Source: Takakia lepidozioides
Lineage: Eukaryota > Streptophyta > Takakiopsida > Takakiales > Takakiaceae
Assembly: GCA_030704615.1 (NCBI GenBank)
Contig: CM060731.1
Span: 26,660,001-26,724,000, forward strand
Length of the DNA: 64,000 nt
Direction of reading: 5' to 3'
Shown: one piece after another, positions 21,230 through 33,884 of the stretch
How positions within the stretch are numbered: position 1 is the first letter of the stretch
Layout of the letters: each line of letters starts with the position of its first letter
The notes under the pieces: model-generated
What the model saw: the letters and a program-made list of their open reading frames with translations, nothing else
What the model was told of the DNA's origin: nothing
Database searches by the model: none
Position numbers and translations under genes: made by a program

Positions 21230-24200
21230 CTCCGGCTTCTACTACGATGCAAAGGGGGGCTGGTATTATAGTACACGTGATGGCCTGTACTATACATTTG
21301 AAGATGGCACATATGCACCTTTGACTTCAGCCAGCAGCCACAGCAACCCCCTCGAGGGTGCGGTTTATTTCTAGATCCTTGTTACCCTAGGGCATACCCA
21401 TATGTTTTCTGTAGGAAGGACGTCGAGGACAAACTTTTCAGAGGTTCTTGGATTTCAGGGGCATGGCCATCTACTTTTGAAATGTATCTCACATAAACTA
21501 CTCAAGGCTCTTGGATAGAAATGACTTGCATGTAACTCTGAAGACCTTGCAAGGTGTTGAGATCTTTGGGATGTGCCAATCCTCATTTAACATGAGGTAG
21601 CATGCTAGAGCTTGGTTGAGTGCAGACGGTTTGCACATATATTCTAGGTGTTACTAGACTTCAATAGGTCAGTTACTGATCATGTAAGACATATGTGCCC
21701 TCTGAAACAGTAGCAAATCCTCTGTTGGCGGTTGTACAGAGCAGGTGGTGGGAGAGGGTTATCTCCCAGATAGAAAGGAAGGTCATTCCACCACAACCTG
21801 TGGCCCTGGATCTGATGATTTGGGGCATTCTGTTGGCACGCAAGAAACCAGTGAAGGATATTTTGCCAAGTTGGAAGATCAGATGGCAGATGCTGCTGCC
21901 CAGCCCAGCTGCCGCTGCGAAAGGTCAAGTGAAGCATTGGATGTTGCCCAAACTAACACCCATGAGACCAACATTTCCCATCCGCAAGAGACTGCCACAA
22001 TGAACACAAGACATTTTGAATCTGGAGAAGATTCTTGGAGCCAAGACACACTCTCATGGGTGGATATCCCAACAGACCAGACAGAAGGCAATGCCAAAGA
22101 GCAAGCAGTCTGTCACTCCGAGGAAGGGGACCCTCGACCAGCTTCAGCCTGGTATTACCAACATGCTGCCACCACTTCTACATTGTTTAGGACCAAACTT
22201 TGTTGTTTAGAGCTCACAGGTCTGACCATCTCAACCTCATTATAGAAGATCTCTCAAGCACACTGTCTCATGTAATCTCTTTATATCCTTCTAAGCAGAT
22301 CTACCAATGTACCCAGCACCAATTTGTGTGCTTGTGAGGGGTGCTTCAGAGATCAAGTTACAAGGATTTCTATATAATCAGAACGTCTATATTTTCAATG
22401 CAGAAGTTTACACCTGGAACCAAATTGAATTTTCATTGTTCCAACCAAAATCAATTTTTGGGCATATTATCTTTATGAGAGCTGGCGTTTTATATGGGTA
22501 TATTTTTCCAATCCAAGTGTAACCTAGAGGACCACTACAGTCAGACCAAGTAGTCCAATACGTCCTAGTATGGTACATGGCTTGGCTTGCAACAAATTGT
22601 GAACTTACTCCACAAGAACTGCCTTTGACAGCTACAAAATCCCGGTTATGTGTTGCAGGATTGAGGAAGCCCTCATTGAACTCTACTTACAAAATTATCC
22701 CAGTTTATCTGCGGACGTGAAAGAAGAGGGGCCAATGATAACCTCAGCTGATATTTTTGTGGACACTCCCCCAGAAACTCCAAGGAACCAATGGGCGTCC
22801 AGCAATGAGCAACTGATTGAGGAGGCATATGCTCAGGGCGGTTCAGACAACTTAGCCACAGATAGATTGCAACATACAGGATTTTTTGCCAGAAGTCTTT
22901 CACAGGACAAGATGGCTATGGATGAGGTTTATATCGAGCATGCAACAAATGCCAATGGGCACGAGGAGGTCAGTGCTCATGTTTCTATCATGATCAAGTT
23001 CGGTTACTACTATTACCATGACTAGCATCTTCACTACCATCCAGTAACTTTGTGTTTGCTTTGATGGCTTTTTATCCAGCCTGCCAGAAGATTTCATGTT
23101 CAAATCCAAGATATCCCCTCTTACTCTAGCTCATCCTTGGACCAATGACTGCTGGTCAAGGTCCTGAAGCTATGAGGATACTTTCTTGGGAGCTGATCCT
23201 CGTTAGAGCGAGGCATCATTGATGTTACGCCCTCTTAAATCATTCCTAGATGAATTTAGGCTACAAATTTTTAAAGTTATTTATTAGTTTGTAGAGCCCA
23301 TAACTGAACTCGATGAGCCCCTTACTCTTGGCCTGAGACCGTCCTAGATTCAGTGGCCAGTATTTTGCAGTCTTTCATAGAGATTCGTAGTTTCGCTTAA
23401 ACAGCACAGCCTTACTGTGGAGACAAGCAAGCATGATGGCAGATTGCTATCTTCACAGTTATTTCTCCCTTCACCTGTTTTGCAGCAAGAATAACCGTTT
23501 GTACTGCTGACAAGAGATGGTTGTGGTGATGAGCTTCTGCAGTCAGATGATGAAAGTGAGGAGCTGGAAGAAGGTGAATGGAGACCAGAAGAGGGGGACA
23601 GAGAAAAATATATGTTTTATGATCTTGAGGAAGAGGCCGAAGAGGGAGAGATTTGCACTTCACAAGACTGTTCACTATGGGACCAGCAGGGCATATGTGA
23701 CAACAAAGATGTCTCGACAAGCTACCCTGCCCATCAATTAGGCCAGTAGATACACTCTTACCTGTCTAGTTCAACGAAGCTGCAAATATGTTTGGGGTGA
23801 GGTTAAAGAACTGCTCTAAAGAGTAAGGGGGCACCTAAATGGGCACAACTGTTTCTTCCAACTCACTGCTTTGAGCTTCAATCTGATAGCTTGACTCGAG
23901 TCCCAGGGCTAAAGAAGGCGAAGGCGGGCATGTGATCATGCAGGTGCTTCAGCCCTATGATTTTTGTAGAAACCAGGGAGTCTATTTCTGCCTAAATGAG
24001 CTTAGCTCGATTCTAAAGACTACATTTACTGGATGCAGGGATTCCAAGATTGGATGGAGAAGTTTGTTCAAGCATGCAGGGACAAACTGATGGGGAACTG
24101 TCAAAAGGTGATCAAGAGTACACAAGATTGGACAACAGCAAAGGTACAACGGCGTCTGACAACCCTGACTTGGCTGCTGTAGCTGAGGACCCAAGAGATC

Positions 24201-26991
24201 TGGCCGAGGCTGACCAAGCAGAGGAACAGTGGCGAGCACAGTATGGGCAAGTCACAAGGCCTGGCGGGAAGGCTCGTTCGCTTCCTGGTGCAATGGACTT
24301 GTGGGATTGGACAATTGTGGAGCAGGACAGAAAAGTTTCAAAGAAGAAGAAAAAGATGAAGAAGCATTCTATTCGTTTGGTGGGTCGGTTGGCACCAAAT
24401 TCTCAGAGAGTCCATCCGTCACTCGGCAGTTCTGGCGGCCTCATCCGAACCAGTCCTATTTGCGAAGTGGACCATGAGTTTGTCAAGGTTTCATCAGGTA
24501 TATGGCTTTACGATTGAAGGTATAATAGAACATTTCTTTCCATCATTTGCATTTGGGAATGATCGCACCAACTGATTCATGGCTAAAGATTAATAGGCTC
24601 CCTGAAACAGGATCGGAAGTTCTGCCTGTTCTGCACAGGAGACTCCTCTCTCTTGCCCCATAAGATTCTTGGGCTTTCTGGATCTTTCATCCAGTTCTTT
24701 CTTTACCTGGCTCTCAGCTTCTCAGTTTCCTGGTTGTAGTTGCTCCAGCAGTTGGTAATTCTTGGAATGAACCAAGACAGCTTTCTGTGGATCTTATAAA
24801 CTTTGTTCCTCTCCTTCTCTCTATCTGAGAATACTTCCTCTCTTCAACTGTGTCAACTGCATACATGAACCCCCTTGAGCTATCATAATGTGGAGGGTTA
24901 AGGGATGCAAGCCCAGCATTCCAGGTTCCTGTGTGCATTGGGAGTCACACACAGAGTTGTCGTGTTGTGCTATATTTAACATATGGTAATCTGCAGGTCG
25001 GATCTATAAGCTGCGGCGGCCAAGCTCCAAGCATGTGGCAGCAGTGGTTAACTATGATTCATCAAACCCTACACATGATTGGGGTTTTCCTCCATTGAAG
25101 GTCTTGCTCACTGAGGACGCAGAGGGGGAAACTGGATACACTCCCGAGACAACAAAATTGTCAGCCGACATGGTGGTGTCAAAGCCTTTTGTTCCCAATT
25201 ATGGACACTGGCGGTTCCAGCCCTTGGTTTCAACCAAGGTCGGTAATTTTATCGTAGGGTAACCAAAGCTTGTAAATCCTGACTGATATGAGCATTATCA
25301 TTTCTACATTTGCCTTTGAACCAAAGTTCCAAGTAGCTAATACCACTCAACAGTATAATCTAATGTAAAAATGTAGAGTTACAGACAGATCATGTATGTT
25401 GCTGATTGGTGCGTCTCCTACCTGACTTGACACAACACTTCAGACAGTGAGATGCTGGCTTTGCTACCATAGTGATGAGGTACAGCAAGGTCAGGCAATC
25501 TCTAACTGTTTGCCGTTTTTGATCTTGAACTTGAGTCATCCGCAGAAAATCAGGGGTCCTTCAGTGAGTGCTTCATTTTTAAGTTTCACCCAGGACGAGG
25601 CTGCCGAGATGGAACAGGCAAGGCAAACATGCATTTGCCCCTCCTTATATGTTCTTAGGAAGTGTTCACAACATGGCGAATGTCTTTGTGTTGTAGAATC
25701 ATCCCCAAGAATCGGTTTTAGGTCATCTCTTCCTAAGAATCTCTAACATCCAACTGAGAAACAGCTATGTCAACCACTGAGTACTGCTCTAACTTTCTGT
25801 GAGTTGCCTTCCAATGTGATTCAGAGAAAGCATCGGTACAGAGACAGGGCTGCAGAGCGCCGAACTTTGCATAGGGGATTTGGGACTGGCCCTGGTCAGA
25901 AGGGGATGCCAGAACATGAGATTGAAAGGCTGGAGGCAGAAGCTGCCACAGAGATGCCTGCAGCTTTGGCAAAAGCTGCACTAGCACCCCGCTTAGGCAA
26001 GGACAATGTTGGCAAGCGCATGCTAGAGGGCATGGGATGGAAAGAGGTGAGGCCAGCGGCCACCCAAATTGCACTGTCTGTAGTGCTATTCTGCGTTTTT
26101 TTGTTTTCCATATTCTATATAATTTCTCTTTCTTTCTGTGCCTTATAGGCTCTTGTTCTCAAGTTTCTTTCTATGTTCTTCTTTTTTCTTTTTCCTTCTT
26201 TTCTTTGAAGAGAAGAGGACCAGATCAAACTTTATTCGAAACCTGTATTAGAATTGAAACACCACTGCAAAGCCGAGAAATGGCATAAGGTAAGAAACCA
26301 CAGACCAACAGAAGAGAGCCAAAAGCCCAAAACAAAGACAAATTCCTCGGATGGAAGAATCCCTAGCTTCCAGAACTATCTTGAAGCTCCAACCCATAGG
26401 TCTGACATGAAGCTGGTTGGATCTCATGATGATGTGCAAATACATACAACAGGTTGAAGGCTGATCTTCACTGCTCCATCAGCACCGTAGGCAGGTTAAA
26501 CTAACCAGGTCACTGAAGATTCCAAATCTCCTTTCTGGGGGTTTGGAGTCCCCAGGATAAACTCTCTCTCCACAGCAAATGTCACATATGTGGCTGTGCT
26601 AGTTGTACTGTTGTGGAAAGATAGAGTAGAAGATGGAGGGGCTAGAGCGCAGTGCTGGAATTAACCTTGTACTGTCTGTATTTCACCAATGCCCTGGCAA
26701 TTTTGTGCGAGCCTCGGATACCCTGGTGGAATGAAACCCTATGACTGGCTCCGGGAGGGTTAGTAACATCCTAAGCTATATGCAGCTTTCATCTTCACAG
26801 TTCTCTTTCATCTTCGATATCTTTGCAAGCTCAGATTATTCTGTGGAAGACTCATCAAATGGATCAAAGCCTTGTGATAAAGATTGTGCTATGTGTTGCA
26901 GGGCCAAACACTGGGGCCTGGGGAAGGGGGTCTGATCAATCCTATTCAGGCTCTTGGAAACTCTGGTCGTGCTGGCTTAGGCTGGGGCTAG
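21230..26991 (+). CDS. OCRE and G-patch domain RNA-processing protein (5' end not resolved)
   Basis: Exons read: 21230-21357, 21740-22151, 22659-22968, about 23528-23700, about 24039-24497, 24997-25238, 25594-25617 (24 nt), 25825-26046 and 26902-26991 (stop TAG). The first carries an OCRE aromatic repeat (GFYYDAKGGWYY, then DGLYYTFEDGTYAPL). The middle is acidic with a Lys-rich patch and a block VGRLAPNSQRVHPSLGSSGG continuing to a YDSSNPTHDWGFP segment. The last two exons give YRDRAAERRTLH and a split G-patch (NVGKRMLEGMGW, then LGPGEGGLINPIQALG and GRAGLGWG). OCRE plus G-patch with a YRDRAAERR linker is seen in plant splicing-related proteins of the SUA/RBM5 and D111 types; no RRM or FHA domain was seen. 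Most exon phases agree; the 22968 to 23528 junction does not, and the 5' exons are missing. Expected role: nuclear RNA processing. Confidence 0.8.
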
Positions 26992-27949
26992 TAGGTAATA
27001 ACAGCTGCAGGCAAATGATAATGACGGCTTGTTTTCAACTGTTGGTTGAAGTCATTACAAGTAATAATCACTCCAGTGGAAGACAGATTCTTCAGGGAAC
27101 CATGTAAGTATTGCACAAACAGCCTTTCTTCCACCTAGGAAGTCTTCATATGCAAGATGATGTCGTTCTCGTGTTATGCTGCTATTTATGGGCGGTGACA
27201 TCATTAACTTGTTATGGTCAACTAGGGCATCTCTCTTTGAAATCTGTTGGGTTTGCTTGAACCTATTCTATCTTCTCCTTTGTTCCGCCCAAATTGGGCA
27301 CAGGGTCTATGGGCACAAGGCTACGGCAAAGAACGTTATATGAGTACATTCTGTTTGACATCTTTACACTACTTGGTTCTTTTTGCAGCATCTGCGTGCG
27401 TTCTCTGGCAACAAAAACAATTGAATTGTTTATGCGCAAGTCATGTCAAAGTTTATATTGGTGTGCACCTTCAAGATGCTTTGTGAGGAAAGGCAGTTTC
27501 ACGTTTTTGGAAAGATTCTCTCCAAAGTACATGTGCATAGAGTGGTCAATACACAAATGTTGTATCAAACATCACTCTACTATCCGTTAAGGAGATGGAC
27601 TGCATTCTTAGGAAGCTTTGGAATGAAACCCACTTTGTAAACAGCAAGTGAGATGATTTTGAAATGAGGTTGCCGGACGCTCAAACTTCACCACACATTT
27701 GTACCAAGCAATAAGCAATATTGCACTAGCTTCAATTTTGTAGAGGTGAGTTTGGTAGTAGCTATATCCTAGCCACAAGAAACCTAACACTACTGAAGTG
27801 GCATTGTGGGCATGTGAATGCGGGCGTGCGATCATGAGCCTGGAAACGTGAGCCTACACTTTCCGAAACCTGTGGATCTATTATCGGAGGGAGAGGACAC
27901 CTATTACCTAGGGAATTAGTCATTGAAGTGTGTGGAGAACAATACAAAT
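26992..27949. other. Downstream spacer, no gene seen
   Basis: Contains the expected 3' untranslated region of the OCRE/G-patch gene. I found no clear AATAAA close to the stop and no further coding signal. Confidence 0.4.
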
Positions 27950-28164
27950 ATAATCAATATATGAATTAAGACGATATGTTTGTTTGTTTGTTTTGTCACG
28001 TTGAGATGTCCCAAACCGCGAGGCCCCAACGCTAGTGCTTGGTACCATTGGAAAGCCCTCCACGAGGAGGGGTGCACCGGCTTGGTCTCATGATTTTTGG
28101 ACGAGGTGTGGGAGATACAGAATTCTGGTCGGTGGAAATTCCCCGAAAAATAGCAAAAATGGCA

Positions 28165-28255
28165 AAGTGGGCATTCCTGGGACAATGGTTGGAGCCTCGA
28201 CCGGAGAAAGATCAAGGGAAAGGTCTCTGGTTCAAATCTGGTCATAGGCTAAAAA
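28165..28255 (+). mobile_element. tRNA-derived SINE-like segment
   Basis: GGTTCAAATC at 28229-28238 matches an RNA polymerase III B box. The upstream A-box-like part is weak. A reverse-complement copy of about 90 bases (GGAGCYYCGAC, AAGG-AAAGGTCTC, GGTTCAAATCTGGTC) lies at 30343-30430, which shows that the unit is dispersed. Confidence 0.5.
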
Positions 28256-28785
28256 TGATCAGATATTGGATTGCCCTTGGTCTTAGATGACACTAGACAC
28301 TTGGGCCTGTACATGGGAGATGCACTTGGATACATGAATAGAAGATTGCACTTGGGCTTAAATTTCAATTCTTCACACATGGGCCAATGGCATAGGCTAC
28401 ACTAGAGGTTGCACTTGGGCCTCGACATAGGAGACCCACTTGGATATATAAGAAATTGCACTTTCAATTCTTCACACATGGGCTTTGACATAGGAGACGT
28501 TACTTGAATACATAGGCGATTGCACTTGGACTTAGATTTCAATTCTTAACACATGGGCCAATGGCGTAGGTTACTCTAGGCCTAGATCTCCCAAACAGGA
28601 GGGTCTCTAGATGCATAGGGGATTGCACTTGGACTTAGATGACATTGGACACTTGGGCCAACGGCACAGGCTACCCTAGAGGTTGCATTTGGGCCTCGAC
28701 ATAGGAGACTCACTTTGATACATAGGGGATTGCACTTGGACTTAGATGACACTAGACACTTGTGCCAACAGCACAGCCTACCCCA
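28255..28785 (+). repeat. CACTTGG minisatellite, plus orientation
   Basis: Units of roughly 110-140 bp built from GCACTTGGGCCTCGACATAG, GGAGAT/C-CACTTGGATACATA, GATTGCACTTGGACTTAGAT and ACACWTGGGCCAAYGGC. About four copies. The same family occurs inverted at 33885-34321 and as a short inverted stub at 30275-30340. Confidence 0.75.
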
Positions 28786-29010
28786 GTCAATATATGAAGG
28801 GAGCAAGTTTGTTTGTTTTGTTTTGTTTTGTAGCGTCGTTGAGATCTCCCAAACCGCAGGGCCTAGCCCCGGTGTTTGGTGCCGTTGAAAACCCCTCGAT
28901 GAGGAAGGGTGCACCGGCTTGATTTTTGGACCGGCGGTGTGGGAGATGTCGAATTTCAAGTACTTTGGGCCGCTGGAAATTCACGAAAAATAGCGAAATG
29001 GGCTGTAGAG

Positions 29011-30240
29011 CTAAAAAGAGGTCTTGCATTCACCTTTCTCTTCCCTTGTACAATATTGGTTAGTCCATGACATAAGCACACCGCAGCGGAAGATGAAGAT
29101 GTCACTATGCCACTTGTCAAGCATATTCTAGAAACAAGTATGCCTAGTGTAGAAAGTTACCTATCTAGTTCATTTGTTTTTATTTACTGATTTGCTTGAC
29201 TGCCCATTGGAAGGGAAAAACCAGCGCTGGTTGGTAAATCTGATCCGAAGCACGCTGCACTGATGGCCCTCCTTGGTATGTTTAGATTTGTGATGCATCG
29301 TGGTGGTAAGCCAGTAGGTGGGACCTCATTATTTCTACCACAAAAGTTGCTCTTGCATTCCACTTCCCATGAAGCTCGCAACACCCTATGTATATTACTC
29401 TCTATCCTGCAAACTAGTATCTAATATGCATAACTAAGTTGCTAAGATCTTTGATAATGGCTGGCATAACTATAAGGATTATCAGCCTGCAATGGGTTTA
29501 ATGCTCTGGAAATGAACAATAACACCTATCTTTGCTGCAAACATGCCCATAATGCAAGCATTTATTTACACTCTAAGTCCCCTCTTCACCTTGCCCAAAA
29601 TGTTAATGAGTCCTAAGATCATAACTGCACCCTTACTATACTGCTGGTATACTCTAGTACATTCAGAAATCACTCTTAAGTCCTCATCTCACCTCCAAGT
29701 CCCCAAACACCTAAAGATCTGATCTTTCAATGACTTCAAAAGATACTCAACTTCATAATCAAAGACTTTTCATGTGCACCAAAGTATCAGCCTTTACTGC
29801 CCATCCAGTATTGGGGGGGGGGGTGCTAGTCTGTGAGCGGCTCACGTGAGCGGAAAGATGCATGAGCGGGAAGATGCCAATCCGTGAGCGGAAAGATGCT
29901 CACGTAATAGGGTGCATGGGCCTACAATCGCGGATGAGGAAGCCCCGGAAGACCTATTTCCGCGGGAATGAGTGTACATATCATGCGTACTCGGATGAAT
30001 GTTGGATGAATGATGGATGAATAATTCATGAATGGTTGAATGCGAGATGGTTGATGGATAGACATATGCTTCGCAATGCATGAACAATGGATGAGTAGAT
30101 GGTTAAAGACTGGATGTATTATCGGAGGTCATCGCTCAGGTACTTCCCCGGAATGAGGATATAGTAGATGTACCTGAACCATACATTCAGAAAACACAGA
30201 TGCAGCAGGTGCTTGTTAATTCCCATTAAACCCCCTTGTA
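29011..30240. other. Spacer with G-run and GTGAGCGG repeats
   Basis: No gene seen. A run of ten or more G near 29814-29823 is followed by repeats of GTGAGCGG/GATGC up to 29910 and GGATGAATG motifs from 29990. Confidence 0.45.
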
Positions 30241-30275
30241 ATCAATGTTGCGTTGATGCAAGGTTGATCCCTGTG
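30241..30275. repeat. Single degenerate copy of the TTGCGTTGAYGCAA palindrome
   Basis: AATCAATGTTGCGTTGATGCAAGGTTGAT matches the palindromic unit of the 31.3-32.2 kb array with two or three changes, and lies about 1.1 kb before it. The matching part is palindromic around GCGTTGATGC. Confidence 0.65.
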
Positions 30276-30435
30276 TAGCCTATGCCGTTGGCCCAAGTGT
30301 CCAAAGTCTTATAAGTCATCTAAGTCTAATCATTATTTTTCCACAGAGCCTACGACCAGATTTGAACCGGAGACCTTTCCTTTTATATCTCTCCTGTCGA
30401 AGCTCCAACCATTGTCCATGAATGCCCTATAGGGC
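30275..30435 (-). mobile_element. Inverted copy of the 28.2-kb SINE-like unit
   Basis: Reverse complement of the segment at about 28165-28290, including the B-box-like GATTTGAACC at 30359-30368 and the AAGTGTCCAA stub of the minisatellite. Confidence 0.6.
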
Positions 30436-31325
30436 AACATCAGGTTCCACGATCTGCAGGCACGAAAAATTAGTTAAGTGTCGGGAGAGAGGAGAAAGAC
30501 GATGCAGGTAGGAAATGAAAGGGGCGCGGATGGATGAAATGGGTGAGCACTCAGTTAATCAACATGGATGACAGGTGGATGGACGATGGATTAAGGCGAT
30601 GGATGAAAACGTCGAAAATGGATGGCGGGGACCAAGTGGCACATCCATTTAGTTTCTTTGAAGTAGACGAATGAAATAAAATCATCTGGCTGAGATGGAT
30701 GAACTAGCATAGTTCATCCATCAAAGGAAAGAGGTGGTAGGTAACCGTAGCTAGATTTGGGGGAAGCAGCTAGAAGGATTTCATGAAGTGGTGCACGCTG
30801 AGAGGGGGAGTAATACCCGCAGCGCGCAGGGGGTAGATTAGACGAATAAAGACCTTACGGTGGCCGATAAATTAGTGATCCACCGGCGCACCGTCCGGTG
30901 TCGATGAGGGCACCGGGGAAGAATATAAGCGAGACTAGGGAAGGAATAAAGCACCTGGGACTTGTGAGAGAAATAGAGATGGAGGCTGATTGGAATCCAT
31001 ACTGGGAGGGAAGCTAGCGTGTGAGCGCGCTCACACTTAGCGCACTAAGCGTGAACAGACTTCATTAAGCGTGAGCAGATCTCTTAAGCGTGAGCACATA
31101 AGGGAAGCGGAGCGTATAGCCGTGGGAAAAGCAAGACCTATTGTCGTGGGGGCAATGTTGAGTGGAACGGAGGGTAACATACGATGTCTGGGACCTAAGA
31201 CGTCGAGTTCTATGTATGAAAATTTGAGAGAAATATGTGGCGAAATTCTTAAGGATTAATGGGTATGTGGAATGGATGAATGTAGGATGAATGCAGGATG
31301 ACAAAAGATGGATGAATGAAGCATG
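30436..31325. other. Gene-poor stretch rich in GGATGAA and GTGAGC motifs
   Basis: No gene seen. 31020-31100 holds several copies of AGCGTGAGCAG/GCGCTCACACTTAGCGC with small local inverted repeats. Confidence 0.45.
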
Positions 31326-31329
31326 GATG

Positions 31330-32240
31330 ACAGCAACACGAGGTTAATTTCAGAGAACTTGAAATCAACCTTGTGTCAACGCGAGGTTGATTTCCGAGTG
31401 GAAGTGGATGATTACGGTAGTTGTTTTTTTTTTTTTGGAAAAATGATGCTTTCATTTCTCAAATCAAGGTTGCGTCAATGCAAGGTTGATTTGCATCCTG
31501 CGACTTTTTTTGTTTTGTTTTTTTTGGTCATGCAAATCAACCTTGCGTCAACGCAAGGTTGATTTGAGAAATGAAAGCATCCTTTTCCACAAAAAAGAAA
31601 AAGAAAAAAAGGATGCAAATCAACCTTGCGTTGATGCAAGGTTGATTTGAGGAATGAAAGCATCTTTTTTCCAAAAAAGAAAAAAGAAAAAAATTGAAGT
31701 CGCAGGATGCAAATCAACCTTGCGTTGACGCAACCTTGATTTGAGAAATGAAAGCATCCTTTTTGCACTGTTTTTTGTATTTTGTATGGGCAAATCAACC
31801 TTGCGTTGACGCAAGGTTGATTTGAGAAATGAAAGCATCATTTTTCCAAAAAAAGAAAATTGAAGTCGCAAGATGCAAAACAACTTTGCGTTGACGCAAC
31901 CTTGATTTGAGAAATGAAAGCATCCTTTTTGCACTGTTTTTTGTATTTTGTATGGGCAAATCAACCTTGCGTTGACGCAAGGTTGATTTGAGAAATGAAA
32001 GCATCATTTTTCCAAAAAAAGAAAATTGAAGTCGCAAGATGCAAAACAACTTTGCGTTGACGCAACCTTGATTTGAGAAATGAAAGCATATTTTTCAAAA
32101 AAAAAAGTTGAAGTCGCAGGATGCAAATCAACCTTCCGTTGACGCAACCTTGATTTGAGAAATGAAAGCATCATTTTTGCACTGTTTTTTGCATTTTGTA
32201 TGTGACACAATCAAGGTTGCGTTAACGCAACCTTGATAAT
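31330..32240. repeat. Array of AATCAACCTTGCG palindromes
   Basis: About ten inverted repeats spaced mostly 80-95 bp apart, for example at 31535-31566, 31616-31650, 31793-31824, 31963-31994 and 32205-32236. The arm is AATCAACCTTGCG, the centre TCAA or TTGA, and the other arm is complementary; several copies have one arm inverted (CAACCTTGATT), which makes them imperfect. The palindromes are joined by A/T-rich spacers containing GAGAAATGAAAGCATC and runs of T or A. Because unit length and reading frame repeat together, long minus-strand open frames appear, but they only spell the repeat. Confidence 0.9.
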
Positions 32241-33180
32241 GCTATGGATTTCAATCGCCTCTTTCGGGAAATAAATCTTTGTCTTGCTTAGTGTTTCGTG
32301 TCTTCTAGTCTTTTGGGAAGACTCCGGCCAAAGCCAGCATAACTAAGAGCCACTTCGCCTTGCGGCTACTGGGATGGCTCTCCCGTCCTTACATAACTTC
32401 TAACGTGAAACACAATAAATCTTGATGTAGTGTTGGTTCTTAACAGGCTAGTTGGTTGTACAACAAATCAAGTCAGTTAGTGACAAAGGATGTGAGTTAT
32501 CAAAGGGCTTCGAGGATCTGATCATTCTTTTGTTGTTTATAAAGGTTTTCTCAAATAGCGTACTGGTCGAAGGAGTCCCTTTTGAAGTCGTAGGACATCT
32601 GATTTCTGGGATCTGTTCATTCCTCCACTGTAAAAACTGACGTTTATAGCTCTGTACCAGTGATCAAAGTGTTGTTGTTTGTACAAATGACTTGCATGTC
32701 CCATATGCCCCACATGACCTTGAGTAAATAAATGAATTTCTTGCTTCCTAAGATGGTGGCATTTTGAAGGTATGTCTACATAAAGAGGCCAGGCCGTGAG
32801 CCCATGCTGTGACCCTAGGCTCACGCCTTGATGATGTGGTTTGAGCCTAGGCTCACAATTGTCCATGTGGCTGAATTCATGGCCTATGCCACATCATCAA
32901 TTAGTAAGAGTGTCTATTCTCGTGGACACGCTCCCCTATTGCCACACAACAAATTGGAGATTAATTAGAGATTTGTCATCATGATGTCGTATGTCTACAG
33001 AACAGATCCGGAGATGAGGATTGTGTATACCTATCCATATCATGGAGGAGAAACATGTATGAAATGAGAGCAACCCCAAGCCTCTCCTATCTCCAGCAAT
33101 CCCAATCCCAACCTCTGATGACAGAGAGCTCAACAGTACAATAGACAATATGGGGTTGCTACACACTTGTTTTCTAACCT
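32241..33180. other. Spacer, no gene seen
   Basis: Contains a local inverted/direct repeat of GTGAGCCTAGG near 32800-32865 but no coding signal. Confidence 0.4.
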
Positions 33181-33214
33181 CTGTCAAAACCAAAAGGCTT
33201 TATTTTTTATTTTT

Positions 33215-33860
33215 TATTTTTTTGGGTGTGTTGACGCACACTTGTTTTCCAGCCCACATCAACCCAAAAAACATGTTTTTTGGTTGCGGCAAAACAAGTT
33301 TGCATCAATTCAGCCCACTTCAACCCAAATAATAATAATAATAATATTTTTTCTTTTAAATAATTTCGGGTGTGTGTATGCTGCAAGACACTTGTTTCCA
33401 GCCCACGTCAACCCAAAAAAAGCTGATTGTTTTTCTCTTTTCTTTTTCTCTTTTTTAGGGGTGTGTGTGCGTGCGCGCTGCGTGCAAAACAAGTTTGCGT
33501 CAACTTATTTCCAGCCCTTGTCAAAACCACCAAAAAAAACATTTTAAAAAAAAACCCAAAAAAATATTTTTTCTCTGTACTGCAAAACAAGTGTGCGTTG
33601 ATGCACACTTGTTTTCCAGCCCAAAAATATATATAAAAAAAACGGTGTTTTCTTTTGTGTGCTTCACCGCACACTTGTTTTCCAGCCCATGTCAACCCAA
33701 AAAGAATCAGAAAAACATTTTTTTTTTTAATGCTGCAAAACAAATGTGCATTGATGCACACACTTCTTTTACAGTTCACCTCAACCCAAATAAATAAATA
33801 AATAATCTGGTTTAGACTAGGGCTGAAACAAGTGTGCATCAGCGTACACTTGTTTAGTAA
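33215..33860. repeat. Array of AAAACAAGTGTGC palindromes
   Basis: Five or six units built of AAAACAAGTGTGC, loop GTTGAT, complementary GCACACTTGTTTT, then CCAGCCCAYRTCAACCCAAA and an A- or T-rich spacer with AAATAATAATAAT or AAATAAATAAAT. The clearest hairpin is 33584-33615 (13-bp arms, 6-nt loop). Copies vary at the centre (GCGTCAAC, GCATCAAT, GCATCAGC). Confidence 0.85.
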
Positions 33861-33884
33861 AAACCCCAAACCTCTCCTATTCTT

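Larger units (their letters stand above)
27950..29010. repeat. Pair of diverged direct repeats around a minisatellite
   Basis: 27950-28165 and 28783-29005 are direct copies of about 200 bp with perhaps 80 percent identity. Both begin TCAATATATGAA, pass through a T/G tract, and share CCCAAACCGC, GGGTGCACCGGCTT and GGTGTGGGAGAT. They flank the SINE-like segment and the CACTTGG minisatellite. This looks like one composite repeat with duplicated ends. Confidence 0.7.
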
